Origin: CAZFDT01 sp964518335 | Lineage (GTDB): Bacteria > Planctomycetota > Phycisphaerae > Phycisphaerales > Phycisphaeraceae | Direction: 5' to 3' | DNA: 27,441 nt | NCBI GenBank assembly: GCA_964518335.1 | Contig: CAZFDT010000067.1 | Coordinates: 1-27,441 of the forward strand | Shown here: positions 15,923-23,924 of the stretch, in pieces | Numbering within the stretch: the stretch's first letter is position 1 | Layout of the letters: each line of letters starts with the position of its first letter | Notes under the pieces: model-generated | The model's database searches: none | Told to the model about the DNA's origin: nothing | What the model saw: only the letters and a program-made list of their open reading frames with translations | Position numbers and translations under genes: made by a program

Positions 15923-17683
15923 ATGGCCCTGACCACTTCGGATGTCGTGCATACGTCCTCCGCCACAGCAGGTATTCAGGAAGCCATTGACGCACTTCCC
16001 GATCGAGGCGGGACCGTATTCCTCCCTGCAGGCCACTACGTCGTACACCGCAGCATCCGGCTTCGCGCCGGCGTCACCCTTCGCGGCGAGGGCACAGCGA
16101 CGGTGCTTAGGCGACGAGCTCCCGTGACTTTCAATTTGACTGCACCCTGCGGGGCGCATGCAGACACAGTCCAGGTCAGTTCTGCCACGGGACTGCAGCC
16201 CGGCGACGAAATCATCATCACGGACTTGGTGCAACGCACTTGGCACAGCCGACAGTTCGTGATCGACGCCATTAATGACACAATACTCAAAGGCCGGATC
16301 GTGGCCGGCAACCCGGAGCGGTCCTATGCGCCCGAAGTCGGCGCCTGGGGCGGACACTACTTCCCCATGCTCCACATTCTCGAATGTGATGGGGTTGTGA
16401 TCGAATCCTTAACCATCCATGGCGGCGACCATCCGTACACCCGCGGTGACGACGCGGGCTTCACCTGCATGGCCATTCACGCCGTCGGTGCGACGAACCT
16501 TCTGATCCATGGCGTCACCGTCAGGAGCTGGCCGGCGGACGGCATCGGCGCTCAACGCGGGCATGGGGTGACGGTGACGCATTGCCTGGTCGAGGATTGC
16601 CTAGGCCATGGGTTTCACCCCGGCACTTACCTGCGGGAAAGTCGCTGGACGAGCAACACCAGCCGGCGCAATCTCAGCGGCTTCTATTTCTGCCTTGGTG
16701 TGCGGCACGCAGTGGTGACCGACAACATCTTTGTGGATAACCATGGCTGCGGCATCGACGGGCTAGGGGCTCCCGACCAGGACAACGTGATTTACAGCAA
16801 TCTCGTGGCGCGCAACGGGCTCTACGGGATTGAGGCCCGCGGCGCACTGAACAATGTGATTAAAGGCAACATCGTACAGGACAACTCACGACGATGTCCC
16901 GGCGCCTATCCGGGCATCTATCTGCGCGAACACGCGGGCAACGTGGTTCAGGCCAATCGCTGCCTTGATACGCAGGATCAGCCTACTCAGAGCCGCGGGC
17001 TGGTCGTCGAAGAGGAGGCAGGCGAAAACCTGATCGTAAACAACATCGTGACGGACGTAGACCTGCCGGGCCCGCCTGCGCCGAGTCAAGGGCAACTGCG
17101 GCCCGTGCGATGGGGCGTTGAGCTTGATGGGCGACTTGACGAGCGAACCTGGGAGGCAGCGGACTGGATGCCGGCCAATTTGCACATCACGGACGGAGCG
17201 CCCGCAAGCGTGGACACCCAGTTCCGCCTGCTCTACGACCGGACGCATCTTTACTTGGGCGTGCGGTGTGATGAGCCGTTCATGGACCGCATCTTCGACA
17301 GCGTCAAGGAACGTGGCGGGAAGGTGTGGAAGGAAAACGCGATCGAAATGATTGTGACGCCACCCGGCGAAGGCGCGCTCACCTACCACCTGAGTATAAA
17401 CACGCTCGGTACGCTTTATGAGAAGGTGTACGAGCGCAAACGGGTTGCCGAATGGCATTCCGAGGTGAAGGCGGCGGTGCATCGCGGGGAGGGCTTCTGG
17501 TCGATGGAAATCGCCGTCCCCTTTGCTTCGTTGGGCGTGGACACCGTTTACCCGGGTGAGATATGGCGTGGCAATCTGAGCCGCCACCGGACCACCGTGC
17601 GTCCCTTCGAAAGCTCCGCCTGGTCGGCGACCTACGACGGTATCAACCGCGCTGCGCGATTCGGTTGTTGGATTGTCGAGTGA
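15923..17683 (+). CDS. parallel beta-helix protein fused to a CBM9-like domain
   Basis: The start is taken as the ATG at 15923 (MALTTSDVVH...), 32 nt after the previous stop with GGAG upstream, giving 586 aa. A pectate-lyase-type opening, IQEAIDALPDRGGTVFLPAGHY, leads into a right-handed beta-helix over about residues 15-390. It has repeated rungs such as NLLIHGVTVRSWPADGIGA, GVTVTHCLVEDCLGHGFHP and NVIYSNLVARNGLYGIEA. From about 394 a second domain, LDGRLDERTWEAADW, then FRLLYDRTHLYLGVRC and FWSMEIAVPFASLG, is typical of family 9-type carbohydrate-binding modules. No signal peptide is evident, which is unusual for a helix plus CBM protein and may point to an intracellular or non-classically exported enzyme. 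Probable carbohydrate lyase or hydrolase. Confidence 0.8.
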   Translation: MALTTSDVVHTSSATAGIQEAIDALPDRGGTVFLPAGHYVVHRSIRLRAGVTLRGEGTATVLRRRAPVTFNLTAPCGAHADTVQVSSATGLQPGDEIIITDLVQRTWHSRQFVIDAINDTILKGRIVAGNPERSYAPEVGAWGGHYFPMLHILECDGVVIESLTIHGGDHPYTRGDDAGFTCMAIHAVGATNLLIHGVTVRSWPADGIGAQRGHGVTVTHCLVEDCLGHGFHPGTYLRESRWTSNTSRRNLSGFYFCLGVRHAVVTDNIFVDNHGCGIDGLGAPDQDNVIYSNLVARNGLYGIEARGALNNVIKGNIVQDNSRRCPGAYPGIYLREHAGNVVQANRCLDTQDQPTQSRGLVVEEEAGENLIVNNIVTDVDLPGPPAPSQGQLRPVRWGVELDGRLDERTWEAADWMPANLHITDGAPASVDTQFRLLYDRTHLYLGVRCDEPFMDRIFDSVKERGGKVWKENAIEMIVTPPGEGALTYHLSINTLGTLYEKVYERKRVAEWHSEVKAAVHRGEGFWSMEIAVPFASLGVDTVYPGEIWRGNLSRHRTTVRPFESSAWSATYDGINRAARFGCWIVE

Positions 17684-17864
17684 GCCCGCACCTTCGTGAA
17701 GGTCTGGTTGGCCCTTGGTCCGGGCGCCGTAGCGGCTCGAACTCGCAGGTGAGCAGGTGGTCACCGACGACTTGTGGCAAACCGCTCTGGTACCGGGTCG
17801 GGGGATGAGCCGTACGGCGTGGGATTGCAGGCGTGACAGGGCGCGCTGTAGAAGGAATCAATCC

Positions 17865-19193
17865 ATGTTACAGATGCAGAACAGGATCGACGAGGTGATT
17901 CACGAGCCGCTGGCCATATGTGGTGGGCCGATGGCAAATCCGGATGTCACACAGCAGGACGACTTATTTCACTGGCCGATTGTGACGTCAGAGGATGAGC
18001 AGGCAGTGGTGGCGGTGCTGCGTGCGGGTACGATGTCCAACTGGGATATCACCACCACGTTCGAGGCTGAATTTTGCGATTATCTCGGCGTGAAATACGC
18101 ACTAGGGTTCTGCAATGGAACGTCCTCGCTCCAAGCGGGGATGTGGGCGGTTGGTCTGCAACGAGGCGATGAAATGATCTGTCCCAGTCTGACGTACTGG
18201 GCCAGTGCATTGCAGGTGTTTTCGCTGGGCGCCACCGTCGTCTTTGCGGATATCGACCCTCAGACACTTTGTATCGACGCTGGCGACATCGAACGGCACA
18301 TCAGCGATCGCACCAAGGCGATCATGGTTGTGCATTACTGCGGTCACCCGGCTGACATGGACGCGATTCTGCGCATCGCACGTAAACACCGCCTCAAAGT
18401 GATCGAAGATGTGTCCCATGCGCACGGCGCACTCTATCGCGGCAGGCCGACCGGCACGTTCGGCGATGTCGCGGGTATGTCGATGATGACGGCCAAGAGT
18501 TTTGCCGTGGGTGAAGGCGGTATGCTGGTTACCAACGATCGACAGGTCTATGAACGGGCGATCGCATTTTCCTGCTATGAGCGTGCCAAACAGGAACTGT
18601 CGCCAGGCGAACTGCGATCGGTCGCCGCGGCGGACGAATTTATCACCGCACTGCCGATGGGTGGAACAAAGGGACGCATGAATCAGACCTGCGCAGCGAT
18701 GGGGCAGGTGCAACTCAAGCACTATCCTAAGCGTATGGCGCAGATTCAGCAGGCGATGAACCGCTTCTGGGACATGTTGAAGGGTGCGCCCGGTATCCGC
18801 CCCCATCGCGCGCCGCCGCGCAGCGCGAGCACGATGGGTGGCTGGTACAATCCCGTGGGCCATTACGCGCCCGAGGAACTGGGCGGATTGCCGGTGGAAA
18901 GGTTCATTGAAGCCGTGGCTTCGGAAGGCGGCCGGCCGGGACGTGGCGTGAATATGCCCTTGCACCTGCATCCGGTCTTCAATCAGGCTGATGTCTATGG
19001 CGATGGGCAACCAACTCGCATTGCCTTTTCCGAGCGCGACTTGCGCCAACCGCATGGATCATTGCCCCATACCGAAGCGGTGGGACGGCGGGCGTTCGGG
19101 GTGCCGTGGTTCAAGCACGATCGCCCCGAGTCCATCGCACGCTACGCCGCGGCTTATCGAAAAGTGGCACTGCAAGCGGAGAAATTGCTGTAA
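17865..19193 (+). CDS. DegT/DnrJ/EryC1/StrS-type PLP-dependent aminotransferase
   Basis: The ATG at 17865 with AAGGAA upstream gives 442 aa; a longer frame from 17757 has no RBS. Fold-type I PLP features are intact. CNGTSSLQAGMWA (83-95) forms the phosphate-binding turn, EDVSHAHGA (181-189) supplies the aspartate that contacts the pyridine nitrogen, and MMTAKSFAVGEGGM (207-220) supplies the Schiff-base lysine K211. The family transaminates keto-sugars, often nucleotide-linked, or in some members dehydrates them. Here the acetyltransferase at 1690 could act on an amino sugar (inference). The gene lies 181 bp after the beta-helix/CBM gene and 52 bp before the split amidohydrolase gene. Confidence 0.9.
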   Translation: MLQMQNRIDEVIHEPLAICGGPMANPDVTQQDDLFHWPIVTSEDEQAVVAVLRAGTMSNWDITTTFEAEFCDYLGVKYALGFCNGTSSLQAGMWAVGLQRGDEMICPSLTYWASALQVFSLGATVVFADIDPQTLCIDAGDIERHISDRTKAIMVVHYCGHPADMDAILRIARKHRLKVIEDVSHAHGALYRGRPTGTFGDVAGMSMMTAKSFAVGEGGMLVTNDRQVYERAIAFSCYERAKQELSPGELRSVAAADEFITALPMGGTKGRMNQTCAAMGQVQLKHYPKRMAQIQQAMNRFWDMLKGAPGIRPHRAPPRSASTMGGWYNPVGHYAPEELGGLPVERFIEAVASEGGRPGRGVNMPLHLHPVFNQADVYGDGQPTRIAFSERDLRQPHGSLPHTEAVGRRAFGVPWFKHDRPESIARYAAAYRKVALQAEKLL

Positions 19194-19491
19194 CGCACAG
19201 CATCGAGTGCGAATGCCAACGGCTTATCTCAGCGGCAGAGTTTGCATGATCATGGACACGCACCAGCACGTTTTCTGGCACGGCCGCGATGATGCGGCCC
19301 TTGTGGCCAACATGGATGCGCATCACATTGATCTGGCGTGGCTGCTGAGTTGGGAAATCGCACCGCAAGAAGATGATCGGACTTATCACGGCGTACTCAA
19401 TCCCGCACATATCCGGCCGGATGGCACCCATGCCGGCATTGTGTTCAGCGATCTATTGCGGACGCGGGATCGTTATCCTGATCGGTTCATA

Positions 19492-19513
19492 CGCATCACG
19501 CTTTGACCTCGCG
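19492..19513 (+). repeat. IS left terminal inverted repeat
   Basis: The 22 bp here pair with the reverse complement of 20620-20641 at most positions, with the inner half (CTCGCG and CGCTT) identical. The stop codon of the transposase second frame is inside it (19496-19498). Confidence 0.8.
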
Positions 19514-20074
19514 TTGCGGTAGATAACTGCAGCGGCAAACGGTTTTGACGGTGTCGGGGCTGAGGCAGGTGTGTTGCCAGGCGTCGCAGGCGGCGTGGCG
19601 CAGGTCATCGTAGTGGGCGTAGCTGCGGTTGGACCAATGGTGGCTGCGCAGATAGTGCCAGAGGTTCTCGATGGGGTTGAGTTGCGGCGAGTACGGCGGC
19701 AGCGCGATCAGCGTGAGGTTCGGTGGCGGACGAAGATCGTGGCTGATATGGAAGCCGGCCTGATCCCAGAACATCACGACATGCACATGCGGATCGACCT
19801 CGCGGACGAACTGCTCGAAGAAGGCGTTGACGGTGGCGGTGTTGAGCGTGGGGGCCAGCAGGCCGACGGTCTGGCCGGTGTCGGGACAGGCCGCGCCCAG
19901 GACGTAGAGGTAGTCGTACTGGGTTTGCTTGATGGCCGGGGGCCGCGAGCCGCGTCGGGCCCACTTGCGGGTCAGGGTGCCCTTCTGGCCGAAGCGGGCT
20001 TCATCCTGGAACCAGACTTGGATCGCCTGACCGGGGTGCGCGGCGGCGATCTGCTCTACTTGCGACGCGGCGTT
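19496..20074 (-). CDS. IS630-type transposase, second frame (DDE catalytic part)
   Basis: This frame has no own start near its 5' end and is entered from the first frame by a -1 slip at 20072-20079, giving 192 more residues and a fusion of about 349 aa, the usual IS630 transposase size. It carries the RNase-H-like DDE_3 core. The first aspartate is in VWFQDEARFGQ, the second in VVMFWDQAGFH, and the catalytic glutamate is in PQLNPIENLWHYLR. The middle PYSPQLNPIE block is a hallmark of IS630/Tc1-mariner relatives. An internal ATG at 19786 would give only the C-terminal half and miss the first aspartate. All three acidic residues are intact, so the enzyme may be active if the slip works. Confidence 0.85.
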   Translation of the reverse strand, partial: NAASQVEQIAAAHPGQAIQVWFQDEARFGQKGTLTRKWARRGSRPPAIKQTQYDYLYVLGAACPDTGQTVGLLAPTLNTATVNAFFEQFVREVDPHVHVVMFWDQAGFHISHDLRPPPNLTLIALPPYSPQLNPIENLWHYLRSHHWSNRSYAHYDDLRHAACDAWQHTCLSPDTVKTVCRCSYLPQREVKA

Positions 20075-20544
20075 TTTTTAAAAGCCTCGACCACCGCCGG
20101 ATCGTTCTTGGGATGCCGCGGCCGGGGCGAGAGCCACTCGTAGCCCAGCCGATCCAACAGGTCGTACAGACCGCTGAGCGCGTAGGTGACGCCGAAGTGT
20201 TCCTGGATGAAGGGGATCAACTCCGCCGCATGACGCACGCCGTCGGCAGGATCGTTGGCCTTGGCGTCCAGATGAGCGGACAACTGCGCTTCCTGCTGGG
20301 CACTGAGGTAGCGATGGTTGCCGCCACGCTGGTCCTTGAGTCCCGCCAGGCCCTCGCGGTTGTAGTCGCCGACCCACTGCTGAATCGTCCGCACGCTTTT
20401 GCCCACCGCCTGGGCGATCTGCCTGGCGATCCAGCCCTGCTTGGCCAAGGCCATTGCGCGAAGCTTGAGCACCATCAAGGGCCGATCCGCCGACTTCATC
20501 AACCGATCCAACGCCTCGGCCGTGTGATGATTGACCAGATGCAT
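20056..20544 (-). CDS. IS630-type transposase, first frame (DNA-binding part)
   Basis: This 162-aa frame begins at the ATG at 20544 with GGAGG 6 nt upstream. It contains a helix-turn-helix (LRAMALAKQGWIARQIAQAVG, then SVRTIQQWVGDYNREGL at about residues 27-66) and a second winged-helix region to about residue 150. This is the standard N-terminal DNA-binding part of IS630 transposases. The frame ends in KKTPRRK and a stop just after a run of seven A residues, where ribosomes can shift -1 into the catalytic frame. If they do not shift, this short product could act as a repressor of transposition (known for two-frame IS elements, inferred here). Confidence 0.85.
   Translation of the reverse strand: MHLVNHHTAEALDRLMKSADRPLMVLKLRAMALAKQGWIARQIAQAVGKSVRTIQQWVGDYNREGLAGLKDQRGGNHRYLSAQQEAQLSAHLDAKANDPADGVRHAAELIPFIQEHFGVTYALSGLYDLLDRLGYEWLSPRPRHPKNDPAVVEAFKKTPRRK
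20072..20079 (-). other. A7 slippery site for -1 programmed frameshifting
   Basis: On the minus strand the first frame reads TTT AAA AAA ACG. Slipping back one base after the second AAA gives AAC GCC GCG and enters the catalytic frame exactly. A run of seven A is a classical -1 signal in two-frame IS elements. I did not find a convincing downstream stem-loop by eye. Confidence 0.75.
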
Positions 20545-20619
20545 GATGGACCTCCGTGTCTCACACCATCATGCCAAGTACTTCCGGAGGGCGCAACCCG
20601 AACAAGCGCCGTACTTGCG

Positions 20620-20641
20620 CGCGAGATCTAAGCGGGCAACG
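20620..20641 (-). repeat. IS right terminal inverted repeat
   Basis: Reverse complement of this 22-bp stretch matches the left end at 19492-19513 with a few mismatches. It is followed outside by TATCATA, which contains the repeated TCATA and a TA dinucleotide. Confidence 0.8.
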
Positions 20642-21421
20642 TATCATACTTGGGTATTGTCCGCATCCGCTGCACGGCGATGCGCCAGCGTTGTTTGAGG
20701 CGGCGCAGCGAATGCACGGCGTGTGTGTATGCGGCGAGTGGAAGTTCCGCGTGTTGTTTGATGATCCACGCTGCCTGGAACTGTACCGCAAAGCCGGCGC
20801 GTTGGGTTGTCCGGTGGTACTACATCTGGATGTACCGTATCTGCCCGATCGTGAAACCGGCAAGCCGGTCTATCAGAGCGGATGGTACGGCGGCACGGTG
20901 GAGAATCTACAACACGCGCTGGCGGCCTGTCCGCAGACCCTGTTCATCGGACATGCGCCGGGATTCTGGCGGGAGATCAGCAAGGATGCGCAGTACGATC
21001 CCGACATTTATCCCGCCGGCCCGGTGAAAGAGGGTGGCCGGCTTTATGATTTATTCGAGCGACACCCGAATCTTTATGCCGATTTGAGCGCGGGATCGGG
21101 ACGGCAGGCGCTGGCGCGCGATCCGGATCACGCACGACGGTTCATCGAGCGATTTGAAGATCGCTTGTTGTTCGGACGCGATTGCTACGGCGGCGAACTG
21201 TACGCATTCCTGACGCAACTGAACCTTCCGCGGACCACGCTGGAACGCATGTTCTTCCGCAACGCGCAGACATTGCTGGCCAACGCATCCGTGCGGGACA
21301 CCTTTTCGCATCGCCAATAGCAACCAGGTGAAAACATTCCTACCAGTGATAGCGCGCACATGAGTGATGGACGAACAAGGCGGGTGCCGCGCGGGATGCG
21401 AAGTAAGGCTCGATGAGCGCA

Positions 21422-22717
21422 TCAACTGTCTCGATATGTTTGCCGCATGAGCGTGCCTACCTGCTCGACGATCAACTCCTCGATCTCCGGTGCGAATGGG
21501 CCGGGATGACCATACTCCATCATGCTGGTTGTGCCTTCGTAACCTCCTTCATCCCACACCCGGCGTGAAGGGATGTAGGCGAGCAGTTCATTAGCGTATG
21601 CAGACACCCATGTTCGCTCGAACCCGTAACACTTCTTCAGTCTGAGCGCATAGTCGGCCACGACTTCGCCCGTCAGCGTCAGCCAGGTCAGGTCATTGCC
21701 GAACTTCCACACTTGGACCGGATAGCTGCACGATGTGGGCAACGTTCCATCGGCATCGAGCCGGCGGATGAGTGCTTCGCGCTGCCGTCGTACCAGGCCG
21801 GTGAGACTCTCCAAGTCAGCTTCCAGGGCCTCACGCCGCGGCACAGCGTCATAAGGCAATCGCGTCTCGCCATAGGCGGAGCGTAGAGGTGCCGATAGCG
21901 GCGGCATCGGTTGTGCCAGCACCTCGTTCACGGCGGCGGCGAGGGTGCGACCGTAAGCTTCCACTAGTCCTGCGGCAAACCGCGGCAGGGGATTTGCATC
22001 GGCACCGCACCCGGCGACGAACATGGCCACCGCGCCAGGATGCGCCTGCTCAATCGCGGCCTGTGCGTACCCCACATAATCACCGTGGATCTTGCCATCA
22101 TCGCTCGTGGTGGCATGGCATGCGTAGCCGAATACGACGCCGCGCAGATGACCGTCGGCGCGGCGTACTGAGAGCACGGGTACGTCATGATCGACCACAC
22201 CGGGCAGCGAGCGGCCCCCGGGACGACTGCGCCGACGATTGACGGCAAAACCGCACAGACCCTGCCCGAAAGCCAGGCTCGCTGGCGTCAAGTCCTCGAT
22301 CGCCCGTTCCATGGATCGAATGATCTGTTCCTCCACCCACGCCGAATAGTGCGAGATGATGCCGCATTGCGTCTGGTCCAAGTCATAGTAAAGCGGTAGA
22401 ACGTCGGTTGTGACCGGCGCGCTGTGATTGTGCGAAGCACAGAGGATCAGCGCCGCGCGTTTGATCCCGAATCGATTCGCCGCGGCGTGCGCAAGATGAT
22501 GCGTCATGGCGTGGCTAAGCCCAAGCAGATCGGTGCTGACGACCGCCGCAGTCGAACCGTCCCCCCAGCGCAGCGCAAGCGTCTTCGCGTAAATCGGCTG
22601 GCTGACGCCCTGCGACGATGCGGCGCGGTGCGCCCAGCCGGCCAGCCAGATCGGCTTGTACGGCGTGATGTCGGACACACCCAGACCAGCCAAGCACTGT
22701 GACGAACATGACGCCAT
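21422..22717 (-). CDS. neutral/alkaline ceramidase-fold hydrolase-like protein (second copy)
   Basis: The start is set at the ATG at 22717 (MASCSSQCLAGLGVSDITPY...), 19 nt after the epimerase stop. The open frame extends further upstream, but that part lies inside the epimerase gene and is a shadow. The 431-aa protein has the family order: GVSDITPYKPIWLAGWAHR near the N-terminus, ILCASHNHSAP with the metal-binding histidines, GYACHATT, FVAGCGADANP, and near the C-terminus LTLTGEVVADYALRLKK and YANELLAYIPSRRVWDEGGYEG. No signal peptide is apparent. It is more typical of the planctomycete family than the copy at 2412-3854, with which it shares only the core motifs. The substrate is unknown; ceramide is improbable for a cytoplasmic protein. 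Confidence 0.85.
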   Translation of the reverse strand: MASCSSQCLAGLGVSDITPYKPIWLAGWAHRAASSQGVSQPIYAKTLALRWGDGSTAAVVSTDLLGLSHAMTHHLAHAAANRFGIKRAALILCASHNHSAPVTTDVLPLYYDLDQTQCGIISHYSAWVEEQIIRSMERAIEDLTPASLAFGQGLCGFAVNRRRSRPGGRSLPGVVDHDVPVLSVRRADGHLRGVVFGYACHATTSDDGKIHGDYVGYAQAAIEQAHPGAVAMFVAGCGADANPLPRFAAGLVEAYGRTLAAAVNEVLAQPMPPLSAPLRSAYGETRLPYDAVPRREALEADLESLTGLVRRQREALIRRLDADGTLPTSCSYPVQVWKFGNDLTWLTLTGEVVADYALRLKKCYGFERTWVSAYANELLAYIPSRRVWDEGGYEGTTSMMEYGHPGPFAPEIEELIVEQVGTLMRQTYRDS

Positions 22718-22736
22718 GACGGTGACTCTCGCACAA

Positions 22737-23678
22737 CTATGAGGTGGGAATGCACAGCGCCAGTTGGCGTGCCGCCCACTGTACAGTTTCAACCACAGCG
22801 GCTTCGGCGCTGAACCGGGGCGTATAGCCCAACGTGCGCTGAGCTTTGGCGTTGCTGAAACACATGTGTGTCGCGAGGAATCGCAAGCTGCGCTCGCAGA
22901 TGTTTTTGCCACCGTCGGCAAGGATACTGTCGATCGTCGCGAAGCGCAGATTCGGATTGATCCCCAACACCGCCGCGATGAGTTCGACATAGCGTTGCAG
23001 TGTGATAGCGGTACGCTGCGTGATAATGAAAACCTGACCCACGGCCTGCTCCCGCTGCGCCGCAGCAAGCCGGAATCCTTCGGCCAAGTCCACCACATGT
23101 ACCGGCTGCAGCAGCGCCTGACCAGCCTCGGGCAGGGTGATAGGACGCCCTTGGAGCAGGTCGAACAGGAAGTCCTCGCGACGGCCGCCGAAGTTGTCCA
23201 GCGGTAACAAGCCCGGTCCTATGATGCAGGTCGGCCGAAGCACCGTCGTTGGGAAACCATGCTCGCGATGCAGGCTCAGCGCCAGTGTGTCCGCCTCGTG
23301 CTTCTGCGTCCACCCACCAAGAAAAGGGCTGTAAGGCAGGGACTCGTCACCGGGCACATACGGCAACGGCGCATACCCCCCTGTGGAGCTGCAGTGCAGG
23401 TAATGCCCGAGCTTGTCTCGATGCTCAAACAAACATCGGATTGACGCGACCTGAGGCACCGAATCGAACACCGCATCGTACGACACGTCAAACCATCGCG
23501 CCACATCGGCGGGGTGGGTCTTGTCCCCTTTCAGGCGCTTAACGCGCTGGGACAGTTGCGATGCAAACCCATTGGACATACCTCGGCTGGCGACAACGAC
23601 CTCATGCCCCGCCGCATGCAGGGTCAGGGCGATTTGGCACCCAACCCACCCCGTCCCTCCGATCACCAGACACCGCAT
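22737..23678 (-). CDS. NAD-dependent epimerase/dehydratase (extended SDR)
   Basis: The ATG at 23678 with GGGAG upstream gives 313 aa; a longer frame from 23711 lacks an RBS. The protein opens with MRCLVIGGTGWVGCQIA, the GxxGxxG Rossmann motif of extended SDRs. It has LHCSSTGGYAPLP with the catalytic serine region, FLGGWTQKHEAD, where a WTQK replaces the common YxxxK, and LRPTCIIGPG. The missing tyrosine in YxxxK is notable: the lysine is kept but the tyrosine position reads W. The downstream ceramidase-fold gene is 19 nt away, so the two form an operon. The role is likely epimerisation or oxidation of a sugar substrate, possibly altered by the substitution. Confidence 0.85.
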   Translation of the reverse strand: MRCLVIGGTGWVGCQIALTLHAAGHEVVVASRGMSNGFASQLSQRVKRLKGDKTHPADVARWFDVSYDAVFDSVPQVASIRCLFEHRDKLGHYLHCSSTGGYAPLPYVPGDESLPYSPFLGGWTQKHEADTLALSLHREHGFPTTVLRPTCIIGPGLLPLDNFGGRREDFLFDLLQGRPITLPEAGQALLQPVHVVDLAEGFRLAAAQREQAVGQVFIITQRTAITLQRYVELIAAVLGINPNLRFATIDSILADGGKNICERSLRFLATHMCFSNAKAQRTLGYTPRFSAEAAVVETVQWAARQLALCIPTS

Positions 23679-23924
23679 GAGCGACGCTCCCTTATCAGCT
23701 ATTCCACCCAACGGCTGACGATGCCATGGGCTGATGCACCAGCCCGCGCCGTGGACCTCGCGGCGCCTGCAATACCCAATTATTCATTGTATCGCCTTCT
23801 CCGTCTGGCTCGTAACGCGAGCCACGTTTTGTGGTCGCCAGCGATCGTATCCCGCTTTGAATGTGAACGTGTCAACCTGCGGCCGCCGTTTCGTGAGGCA
23901 CGTTATGATTCAACGACTCGGAGC

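Larger units (their letters stand above)
19492..20643 (-). mobile_element. IS630-family insertion sequence
   Basis: An insertion of about 1.15 kb carries a two-frame DDE transposase on the minus strand. It is bounded by 22-bp imperfect terminal inverted repeats at 19492-19513 and 20620-20641, which share CGCTT.GA.CTCGCG. TCATA is present at both junctions (19487-19491 and 20644-20648). IS630 elements normally duplicate only the dinucleotide TA; both ends do have TA, but the flanks fit the interrupted gene best if the repeat is up to 5 bp or if 5 bp were lost at the left end. The transposase stop lies inside the left inverted repeat. The element looks recent because both its frames and the target gene halves are otherwise undamaged. 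Confidence 0.9.
19246..21320 (+). pseudogene. amidohydrolase-2 family gene split by an IS630-type element
   Basis: The 5' part (19246-19491) encodes MIMDTHQHVFWHG..., with the HxH metal motif, and runs to RDRYPDRFI. The 3' part resumes at 20649 with LGYCPHPLHGD and continues through GHAPGFW, LYADLSAGSG and LLFGRDCYG to the stop at 21320. Removing 19492-20648 joins codon ATA to CTT in frame and yields a 305-aa TIM-barrel amidohydrolase with the expected family order. As it stands, the upstream piece stops inside the IS after only about 87 residues and the downstream piece lacks the HxH ligands, so the enzyme is inactivated. An alternative upstream start is the ATG at 19213. The family hydrolyses lactones, amides or decarboxylates cyclic acids. 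Confidence 0.9.

Noticed and set aside
23786..23815. Possible minus-strand promoter (TACAAT with an upstream TTACGA) for the epimerase gene.
   Set aside because: The -35 matches consensus at too few positions and the leader would be over 90 nt; unsupported.
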